Part shown: positions 56,273-64,000 of the stretch, one piece after another
How positions within the stretch are numbered: position 1 is the first letter of the stretch
Layout of the letters: each line of letters begins with the position of its first letter
Assembly (NCBI GenBank): GCA_023014485.1
Contig: JAJOZX010005523.1
Location: forward strand, 47,501-111,500
DNA from: Bathynomus jamesi
Taxonomy: Eukaryota; Arthropoda; Malacostraca; Isopoda; Cirolanidae
DNA length: 64,000 nucleotides
Direction: 5' to 3'
Notes under the pieces: model-generated
Told to the model about the DNA's origin: nothing
Database searches by the model: none
What the model saw: only the letters and a program-made list of their open reading frames with translations
Made by a program: the position numbers and the translations under genes

Positions 56273-56412
56273 TTTATCCACCAATCAATTTTTTTATTGT
56301 GTGGAAGGATTAACAACTGGGTTTTGCTGCGCGCCGCCTGCCGTCACCGGGTCTCGATCCTGAGGCCGATGGATTCTTAGTCAGCGACGCTAACACTACA
56401 CCACCAAAGCGC
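56273..56412 (-). mobile_element. tRNA-derived SINE, family B, copy 2
   Basis: Minus strand: GGTGGTGTAGTGTTAGCG head, GGATCGAGACCC at the B-box position, GCGCGCAGCAAAACCCAG, and a tail CACACAATAAAAAAATTGAT then TGGTGGATAAATGC. Abuts the PLE pair. Confidence 0.75.
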
Positions 56413-56417
56413 ATTGG

Positions 56418-56485
<68 letters not shown>
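56418..56485. repeat. (CT)n microsatellite
   Basis: About 33 CT units. Confidence 0.98.
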
Positions 56486-56487
<2 letters not shown>

Positions 56488-56499
56488 TTTCTTGGCTTG

Positions 56500-57275
56500 G
56501 GTCCAATGTTGGGACGCCCGAAGCGATCGAGGAACTGCGTGCGGACCTAGGTAGGATAGGAGAGTGGTCCGAAAAATGGCAAATGCCGTTTAACTTGGGT
56601 AAATGCAAAGTGATGCACATTGGCTACGCCAATCCCAAGTCGGACTACTCGATGTTGGGGAGTCATATCGAGGTGACTGATTTAGAAAAGGACTTGGGTG
56701 TGCTAATTAGCAGCGACCTTAAGTTTACGAAACAGTGTGTAGAGGTGGAAAAGAAAGCCCAGAAACTATTGGGTTATATCAGGAGGCAATTTCAGTTTCG
56801 GAACAAGGAGATTGTGCTCTCACTGTACAATTCCCTTGTTCGGCCGCACCTGGAGTATGCTGTGCAGTTCTGGTCGCCCACCCTCAGGAAAGATATTGTG
56901 AGGCTGGAGCGAGTGCAGGCGAGGGCCACAAAGTTAATCCCTTCCGTTAGGCATATGGGCTACAATCGACGGTTACGCGCCCTGAACTTGTTTTCGCTTG
57001 AAACTCGGAGGCTGCGCGGTCAACTGATCGAGGTTTTCAAGCTCTTACGCGGGTTCAACGATGTCGATTTTACAAGTATGTTTAGTTTAAATGATAACCC
57101 AACTCGCAACAATGGTTGGAAGTTGGATTTGAAACGGTTTAGGACTAGTGTGTGTGGAATTACTTTACGTATAAGATCTGTGACACATGGAACAGGTTAC
57201 CTTCGGAAGTTGTGAACAGTTCCTCTGTGGATCAGTTCAAGGAAAGGGTAGACCAAATCTTGCACACTATTTGAG
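56500..57275 (+). pseudogene. CR1-like LINE RT C-terminal fragment
   Basis: A 210-codon open frame from 56583: FNLGKCKVMHIGYANPKSDY, LEKDLGVLISSDLKFTKQCV, SLVRPHLEYAVQFWSP, RVQARATKLIPSVR, LETRRLRGQLIEVFKLLRG. A frameshift near 57185 leads to WNRLPSEVVNSSSVDQFKER and a stop at 57273. This is the RT thumb and C-terminal domain without palm; related to the LINE at 32464-35465 but with different codon choice and higher GC. Confidence 0.85.
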
Positions 57276-57329
57276 TGTGTAAAGACATTTAGGACCTCAG
57301 TCTGCGGAAATTTCTTTTCCTATAAATAG

Positions 57330-57427
57330 TTAATATCTGGAACCAACTTCCCTCAGAGGTTGTTTCCAGTCAAAGTGTAAATCTGTTTAAAAATAGGCTA
57401 GACAAAGTACTGAACACACTCATAGTT
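57330..57427 (+). pseudogene. Second CR1-like LINE 3' tip
   Basis: IWNQLPSEVVSSQSVNLFKN and RLDKVLNTLIV, then stop. It repeats the C-terminal end of the preceding fragment in diverged form, so a second 3' end is joined in tandem. Confidence 0.7.
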
Positions 57428-58626
57428 TAAGATTAAAACCTCAGAAAACTCTGCAGGAGTTCGCTTGCTCGGTGTCTCTGTGAGCAAGCTAAATATAGAG
57501 CTATTTATATATTCTCCACTTTCCTGTAAAATTTCCTTGGCTACTTTTCCAGGGTCAAGGTATTTTCTTCAACCTTTTTCCGTACCTGCCTCTGGCAGGG
57601 AGGGAGCGGAGGGTGGGGAGAGAGCCTTCTACTTTTCTATCCAGTTTTCTACTACTGCTAGGATAGTTGAAAGAAAAATAAACTTTCACAAAATTTTCCC
57701 TGGCACCCGTTGCCATTGGTACCTCCTCGGTATGGGCCGCAAGGCCTTTTGAGGTACTTCTTTTCCTTGTAACTCTCTCTCTCTCTCTCATTCCAAATTA
57801 AATTTTAAGTATTTAACATGTTAAATATGTAAAATTGTTGAATTCTCAAATTCAAATTAAGTTTAATGAAAATATACAAAAATAAAATTTAAAACTGGAC
57901 AATAAATAAGTGGACATGCGTGTTTCAATATATGACGTCATACCAGAGTCTGATATACTGTAATTACTGAATCTCATCCTAAAAGTTTATTTTAGTCAAA
58001 CATTCGTACGAAAATTTACTTGCAGCGCCCTCCCACGGGAGCTGTACAAGTTTCAAATGAGTTTTACAAATTTCAAATTTCATTCACTATTGTCAATTAA
58101 GAAGTTGGCGAGGTTAGACACGCTTTTGGAATGGTTGGTAATTTCAGATTAGGGCCACGATTTGTAACATATTGTAGTTTTTACGGTTGTAATAACTTGT
58201 AGTTTAGAGGAAACAAGAACAATATAACTTTTTATTACTTTTCGAAAGATAAAAAGTGGTGGAGAGTAAGGTAATTGTAAAGAGAAAACGTCATTTGTAC
58301 ATTATCGTAGGTTCGTTTTAGTATGATAACTCTTGAATGAGATAAGGAGACTCCGTAATATATTAATTAGACTATGATCATACTCATACCCCTTTAAGTT
58401 GCCACTCTTTTTAACGAAGCCTACCTTTATCAAGTCAGATCACGCTTGTCTAGAAAAGCCAGTTATTCCATATATTTAAAAAATACCACAGTCATAAAAA
58501 TATTCCGCTTCACATCCAAATTTGAGGTTACACTCAGACTCTAAGTGGCTCTTAAAGAAAATGTCCCCAACGTCCCACTGGCTTAAAAATTTCTCTTCCC
58601 AGTCATTTGTAAGAAATTATTTCCGT
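57428..58626. other. No gene seen
   Basis: Includes a short (CT)n at 57773-57790; otherwise unassigned. Confidence 0.6.
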
Positions 58627-58900
58627 GTTATAATTAGAGATGGAACCCGGTTTTTAATGATGAAAATTTTTAATCATCACCGAAACCGACGACAAGAACC
58701 GGTTTTCACATTTTTGCGCAAGTCTCCGATCACTTTGGTCCATCGTTTCCAAATGTTTACAAAACATAGTAATTACGTTTTGCATCGTTTCGATCGTTTT
58801 TTGTTTGTTTATAAGTGTAAATAATTGATGCTTCAGTCTTGAATGTTATGTGGATGATTGCACATTGATCAGTTAACATTCTAAGATTTAATACTCAATC

Positions 58901-59055
58901 ATGTCAAAGAAATCAAATGCTTGGTATCATTTCACTCGTAAGAATAAAGAAGCAGCAGTGTGTATGACATGTCACAAAGTTTTAAAGTGTTGTGTTTCCT
59001 TTCCTTCGTGGTTTTGTTCATAAATATTTTTCACGTGTTACTTTCGTGAAATAAT

Positions 59056-59090
<35 letters not shown>

Positions 59091-61135
59091 ACCCAAAAAA
59101 ATTTAAAGTAAATCCTTTGCAAAGTGCCAGCCCCCTTCCCCCTTGGTGGTAATGGGGAGAGGGGTGGTGGTAATGGGGGAGAGGGGTGGGGTAACGGGGG
59201 AGGGGTGGGGGGATGGGGGAGGGGTGGGGTTAATGGGGAAACTCAGAAAAAAATGATAACCAACATGATTCCGGTCAGGAAGATCATGCTTATCACAACT
59301 AATGGAACACTATAACAATATTATTGATGCACTCGAAACAATGAAAACTATGATTTGGTGGGCCGCAGGGCCCCCAGTTACTGTCGGTTCAGTTATTTGG
59401 TCAATAAAACTATAGAAATGAACGCAGTCATGAAAATCTTAAGCTTCAAATCCGAGCTCATTGTATTAAGATTTGTGAAGCTTTAGATTTTCATGGCTGC
59501 GTTCTTTTCTGTAGTTTTATTGAATGAATAATTGGTTTGCCAGTAACTGGAAGGCCGCAGGCATCCCAATTACTGGGGCCCAAGGTGAGAGGAATAGGAA
59601 TGATATCCAGATAAAGGGCTACTGATGTTCAAAATAAAATACGTCGTAGGCCCACAATTCAGCCGAAGCACCGCAGATCTAGCAAAATCGGCGCGTAGCG
59701 CGACCTTTTGCTAGTTAATATTAATGTTCATGATGAAATCAACATTGGTCTCTTGGTCTCATGAAAATAATGGTTCTCTCGATAGCACCAAAACTATTGC
59801 AATCGTTAGTTAAAAATTGGAAGACTTTGGCTTGTACCTAGATAAGCATATCGTGGGTTGCACCACCGACGGTGCCTCAGTAATGGTCAAATTTGGAAGA
59901 GAAATAGTACCTGATCACCAGCAATGCATTGCACATGCTATACATCTCGCGGTTTCGGATATCTTGTATTCAAAAACTGCTGAAAATTCAGCTGAAGGGG
60001 AAAGTGACCCTACCCCTGAAGATGAAGCCATCGAAGAAGATGAACACTCTGCACATGAGTTAAGCGAAGATGAGTGTGAAATTTTATGCACTGATACAAT
60101 TTTTGAGTCCGACATAGATGACGTAATTGTTCTTCCAAAACTTCGAGAAGATTACTTAAAAGTAATAAATAAGGTGAGAAAAATCTGTCGCATATTTCGA
60201 AAATCTCCTTTGAAAAATGAGAGATTGCAGGATTTTGTCAAAGATGAATTTAATGGAAAGGAAATGAAGCTTATCCTTGACTGTAGAACGAGGTGGAACA
60301 GTCTTTTGGCCATGATAGATTTTTGAAACTCAAAAATTGCATTCCAAAGGCCCTCAGAGTGATACGCTTAACAGAGACGATTTCAGATGAAGAATGGAAT
60401 GCTCTAGAGAGCCCCTTTGATACGTTTCGTCCACTGGAAATTGTTTTGAAGGGACTCTCTTCCGAAGATGCAAATTTGCTCAAAGCTGAATCTTCCATGA
60501 AGTTCATTTTGGATAAATTTGAAAGCAAAAACAATCCTTTAGCTTTTGAGCTACGTCAGTGTCTCATTGATCGCTACTCATCGAGAAGACAAAAAGAAGC
60601 TGTCGCCTTGCTGAGTTTTCTCCACAATCCCGAGGTCTTGAAAAATGAATCATCAGCACCGTTCCTCTTTCCTTCAAGACAAGCACTTAAGAAGTATGCT
60701 GATCATACATTTAAGAGGCTTTTTCCAGAAGCTTGCCAGATTTCAGAAACAGACAACCAAGTCCAATCAATTGCTTCGAAACTCGAAGATTCACAATGCA
60801 ACTCAGGTCGTGAAGTAAATGATGACGATCAACTTATGAAAGAACGAGTACATGTGTGAGATGAACAAACTGAAAATGAAACCCAAGAAAGATTCTTCTG
60901 AGACCTTTGACGTAAACAATGAATTCAAATATTTTGAAGCCACTTTGAATAGAAGCGAAAATTTGGATCGAATGTACGAGGCGTTGCTTAAAAATAAAAG
61001 CCACCAGCGTAGAGTCCGAGTGTGTGTTTTCAGCTCCTGATTTATTCGTCACAAAGATTCGATCAAGAATGTCAGATCAGACACTTAATGCTCTTTGTTT
61101 TCTCAAGTGTTATTTCAAAAATAAAGTTCGATAAT
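58901..61135 (+). pseudogene. hAT-3 transposase (BED-finger), interrupted
   Basis: ATG at 58901: MSKKSNAWYHFTRKNKEAAV, CMTCHKVLK, a BED finger start. The sequence is then replaced by about 59050-59714. It resumes near 59760 with IVGCTTDGASVMVKFGR (catalytic Asp region) and IAHAIHLAVSD, an acidic insertion (EDEAIEEDEHSAHELSEDE), LDCRTRWNSLLAMI, then after a break near 60320 LTETISDEEWNALESPFDTF, and a C-terminal dimerisation block in shifted frames near 61000-61130 (NALCFLKCYFKNKVR). Three or more breaks beside the insertion. Confidence 0.8.
59055..59714 (+). mobile_element. Helitron-like insertion in hAT-3
   Basis: The right end has a hairpin (GGCGCGTAGCGCGACC) and then CTAG at 59711-59714 followed by T, the Helitron 3' signature. 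Inside are G-rich repeats (GGGGGAGAGGGGTGGGG) and the shared words CATGGCTGCGTTCTTTTCTG in one orientation and their inverse at 59405-59455. The left end, at or near (TA)n 59060-59085, is uncertain. Confidence 0.55.
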
Positions 61136-61334
61136 AAACTTTTTAATTCAAATGTTACACATACTTAATTGAATCAATTAAAACCTTATTTCTGTTTAAT
61201 ATTTTGATCATTTACCTCCCTAAAAAGCATAGAGAATCCTATGGGTGAAAACCGGTAAAAACCGGCTTTAAGAATATAGCGACGGTGAAAACCGGTTTTA
61301 CACTTTTCGGTTATTTTCCATCCCTAGTTATAAT

Positions 61335-61694
61335 GCTCCGTGGACTAACTAGATACCAAATCAGCTGCCAGTTGCACGATGACTTTATTGCTCATTGATA
61401 AACTTATAGTATAGAAATGAATAACTTTTTAAAATTTAATAAACAAGCCGCGCTTTCGGCTCCCTACCCTACGGATAATGATTATGATCACTTCGTGATT
61501 TTTAACGCCGCTCATCTTGATAGATCCGACCCTAACGGGCGACTGAGCGACAGACATTAACTCCACCCACTTTACGCGAATTAGCCAATCAAAACAGGTG
61601 ACTGAGCGAAAGAGATATTTGTTACTCTGCTCGACTCCGCTCAAAACTGCGCATTTTTTTTTATTTATTGATAGATAACTAAATAATTATCATA
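61335..61694. other. No gene seen
   Basis: Unassigned sequence between hAT-3 and a short Helitron. Confidence 0.6.
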
Positions 61695-61892
61695 TCTATA
61701 TATGGGTGGGGGGTGATGTCTGTCTGTTCTATGTTCGTTTATACACGCCTAAATGGCTGTGGTAATTTGAGCCAAATTTAGTATACACATTAAGGGAGAA
61801 CCAGAGGTTTTAGGAACATACTCTCCCCTCCCAGTCCCACCCCTAGGTTGTTTTGGGGGCTTTAGCTGGGCGAGGTACAACGGGCATTCTAG
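61695..61892 (+). mobile_element. 198-bp Helitron-like element
   Basis: Starts TCTATATATGGGTGGGG after A and ends GGGCGAGGTACAACGGGCAT-TCTAG before T. GTCTGTCTGTTCTATGTTCG near the left end is the usual style of arthropod Helitron starts. Its right end matches 25927-25974. Confidence 0.55.
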
Positions 61893-62268
61893 TGTGTGTG
61901 TGTAATATATAGTCTATATATATCACTCCGAAATCTAATTTTCATAATAAATATGATAACCAGGGTACCAGTGTATGTATTTATTATTATTCTGTCTGGA
62001 TGTTTCGAAAAATTCGATCTTATTAAAATTATGCATTAATAAATGATAAAATGCGAGATACTTTAAAGATACTTGAATTTAGTTAAAGTATTTTCCACGT
62101 GTCGCAGTGTCATTAACAGTGTTATAATATTAATTAATAATAACTGTTAAATTGCTCTCATAATTGTTTATGTATTGTATAATTGTATAAAATACCCAGT
62201 CCACCTCAAACTGATGTTATTGTACGTATTTATCTACAATTGTTGTAGATCAAAACAATAAGTGAGAA
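61893..62268. other. No gene seen
   Basis: AT-rich, nothing recognised. Confidence 0.6.
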
Positions 62269-62657
62269 TTAACTGGCAAGGGTTTGGTGAACGAAAATAG
62301 TCCCAGTTTCGCTGGACATGCGTCGAAGTGACTTCTTGGGACTGACAGCGAAGCTAGCCAACACATTGGTACTGGTTTCGTCTTCCGTAACAGTCCTTGA
62401 AGGTCCTCTGCGAGGCTTGTCAGCTACGGATCCAGTTTCCTTAAATTTGGCTATCAACTTGCCAACACATCTGTGTGTGATTGGTGCGCGGTCTGGATGC
62501 ATATTGTTGAATTCTTCGGCCACTTCCCGGTGACTGCGGGTCCCGACCAGCAAAATAACTTGAACTCTCTCCTCTCTAGTCAGTGACATGGTTTACCTGC
62601 AACATAATAAAAAATATATTATAAATCCCTATGGGTCCAGACTTACGGGACACCCTG
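62269..62657 (-). mobile_element. Mariner-like 5' fragment with transposase N-terminus
   Basis: The right end CAGGGTGTCCCGTAAGTCTG (inverted) borders TA at 62658-62659. From ATG 62589 a 106-codon open frame reads MSLTREERVQVILLVGTRSH, FNNMHPDRAPITHRCVGKLI, FKETGSVADKPRRGPSRTVT: two helix-turn-helix units joined by an AT-hook-like GRR motif, the DNA-binding half of the transposase. It stops before the catalytic domain. The terminal repeat matches the MITE at 4059-4475. Confidence 0.82.
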
Positions 62658-62659
62658 TA

Positions 62660-63043
62660 TACAACGGTTCTAATTTCCAATTTTCCTTTCGCTTCCTCTC
62701 GTGAGCTCTTAGTATCACGTCGTAAAGCATCGTTTTAATAAATGTAATTATTTCTGTAAAAATAAATTATGTAAAGTGAGGAATTCAACTCATTCTGGAT
62801 TAGAAATAAATTATGTTAACTCCTAATTGTATAAGGTTTGGAGTAACGTCAATGTAACGTATAAAAAATGCGATTTATAATAAATAACCATTAGTTAAAT
62901 GGTGCTCTTAATAATGACTTCATAATACCTATATCAAATCTTAATTCTGTTGCAGGATATAACGTACAGCTAATGGCACTTCTGTTCAACTTTATGAAGC
63001 AAACCAGAGTGTAATTCTTTTTTAAAACTAATATTTCAAACTA
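62660..63043. other. No gene seen
   Basis: AT-rich, nothing recognised. Confidence 0.6.
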
Positions 63044-63284
63044 CAGGGTGTTCGGAAAGTCACTGTGCACTTATATTTATTTAATAGCATACGATAGTAT
63101 AACATTGCATATATGATAGAGGTTATGGATGGGACCATCAGAACTTATAAAAGGTGTTGAAAGTGATGTCCTTTAACAGCAATACAGGCCTGGACCCGTC
63201 TTATTTTATTTTGAAACACCTTTGTCAGTTCTTCATTAATTAACATTAATTATATAAGTGCACAGTGACTTTCCGAACACCCTG
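63044..63284 (-). mobile_element. Mariner-like MITE with coding remnant
   Basis: Perfect inverted ends CAGGGTGTTCGGAAAGTCAC TG-type at both sides, flanked by TA. The minus strand between them reads FQNKIRRVQACIAVKGHHFQ, the end of a mariner/Tc1 transposase, so this is a deletion derivative. Confidence 0.85.
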
Positions 63285-63702
63285 TATATTATTACCCTCG
63301 TCTTAACAGAGTTGTAGTTTTTTAAGTATTTCAGCTTTTGGAAGAAAGTTCGTTTATAAAAGCGAAATATTTCTAAAAAGATTAAAAAATTACTAATTGG
63401 GTTTTGGGTCTTGAAATTTTATTACTGTTACCAGAAAGAATAAAATATTCAAAGGAAAACGATATTTAACTGTTTTTTTTTTTTTTTTTAAGAAATTCAG
63501 TGTATTTTTTAGGCGAACTTTTTTCAAGAACTGTGTTTATTTTATAAAAATTTGTATTTGTAATAATTATGACCATTAATAAAATATTTCTCTAAAGTAA
63601 TTAAGCCATCATCAATGCTGATTCTTCACTAAAATTAAATACAAGTAATTTATACATTTCATTTAATACAGTAAATAAGTGATGGGATCATCCAACCCTC
63701 CA
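63285..63702. other. No gene seen
   Basis: AT-rich, with a T homopolymer at 63473-63489. Confidence 0.6.
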
Positions 63703-63794
63703 TATATACATATATATATATATATACATATATACATATATACATATACACACATATATACATATACACAACATATATATATTATATATATATA
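63703..63794. repeat. (TA)n/(TACA)n microsatellite
   Basis: Irregular TATA and ATACAT words leading to the MITE border. Confidence 0.9.
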
Positions 63795-63948
63795 GTGGCG
63801 CAAAAGTCAGGAGTCAAAGGAGACAGAGAATGGAGCTTTCCCATTCTTGGCCGCCACAATTTTTAAATAAAAATTACTTTAGTTAAAAAAAAATGTATAA
63901 TTTATGCAGTGATAAATAACCCTTTGACTCCTAACTTTTATACCACCA
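63795..63948. mobile_element. Mariner-type MITE, copy 2
   Basis: Inverted relative to 29260-29445, sharing GACTCCTAACTTTTATACCA and GTCAAAGGAGACAGAGAATG-type ends. TA borders. The last 50 bases of the window are unassigned. Confidence 0.75.
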
Positions 63949-64000
63949 TATATATGACATCGTTAAACGTTTCGCGCGAACTTGATCCAGTTTCACATAA

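Larger units (their letters stand above)
52305..56280. mobile_element. Head-to-head Penelope-like pair with a Helitron and a mariner inside
   Basis: A giant palindrome: the left arm (52305-53450) is mirrored by 53460-54323, 54726-54746 and 55982-56235. The axis is near 53455 with a 9-bp spacer. Both PLE units are 5'-truncated within the GIY-YIG domain and point outward. The right arm is interrupted by a Helitron (54324-54725) and a mariner (54747-55981), whose empty sites can be read from the left arm. Within each arm, blocks with 'TCCCGACACTGGAAG' and TATTACATT words recur, so the 3' region itself has internal repeats. Confidence 0.88.
58635..61326 (+). mobile_element. hAT-3 with 8-bp TSD
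   Basis: Ends TAGAGATGGAA and the inverse TAGGGATGGAA are flanked by an exact 8-bp duplication GTTATAAT (58627-58634, 61327-61334). Subterminal words AACCGGTTTT and ACCGGTTTTTACC occur near both ends. A BED-finger transposase gene is interrupted by about 650 bp carrying a Helitron-like 3' end. Confidence 0.92.

Noticed and set aside
59124..59315. Gly/Trp-rich small protein
   Set aside because: It is the translation of G-rich repeats within a Helitron-like insertion.

Overview
This window looks like intergenic, repeat-dominated DNA from an arthropod, most likely a crustacean and perhaps a decapod. The grounds are long dinucleotide microsatellites (TA, CA, GA) and (ATT)n, GGTTAGG-type telomere-like patches, tRNA-derived SINEs, and the mixture of Jockey/CR1-like LINEs, Penelope-like elements (PLEs), CsRn1-like Ty3/Gypsy, Tc1/mariner, hAT and Helitron sequences. 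That placement is inference; the sequence carries no host marker gene. I found no convincing host protein-coding gene: every long reading frame with recognisable domains belongs to a transposable element.

Layout. 1-3.3 kb: an internally deleted copy of a two-ORF LINE on the minus strand. 3.4-11.4 kb: a large inverted repeat with mariner-type MITEs, an 899-bp hAT with an exact 8-bp target duplication, and a short PLE foldback. 11.87-13.37 kb: a 29-bp minisatellite of about 50 units. 14.7-17.1 kb: a Jockey-like LINE fragment and a SINE. 17.1-23.4 kb: the long copy of the LINE (ORF1 zinc knuckles; ORF2 endonuclease, RT, RNase H and zinc knuckle), bounded on both sides by (TA)n. 23.5-24.7 kb: a Tc1-like transposon, nearly intact. 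25.1-30.6 kb: LINE, Helitron, PLE, SINE and MITE fragments. 30.7-39.2 kb: a hAT element (hAT-1) holding a CR1-like LINE and a second hAT (hAT-2) with an 8-bp duplication. 40.2-47.5 kb: a LINE split by a Gypsy element with near-identical LTRs. 47.6-49.8 and 52.3-56.3 kb: two head-to-head PLE pairs, the second interrupted by a Helitron and a mariner. 58.6-61.3 kb: a third datable hAT (hAT-3). The rest is MITEs, microsatellites and unassigned AT-rich DNA.

How the parts relate. The window is a stack of nested insertions. Target-site duplications and paired arms of inverted repeats give the order: for example LINE, then Gypsy; hAT-1, then hAT-2; PLE pair, then Helitron and mariner. Nearly all elements are broken by frameshifts, many of one base. 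That may be decay or residual indel error in a long-read assembly.

The most interesting signal is not a new operon-like system. PLE ends in this window repeatedly occur as head-to-head foldbacks, and their termini carry hammerhead-ribozyme-like motifs, one with a perfect conserved core at 26051-26100 on the minus strand.
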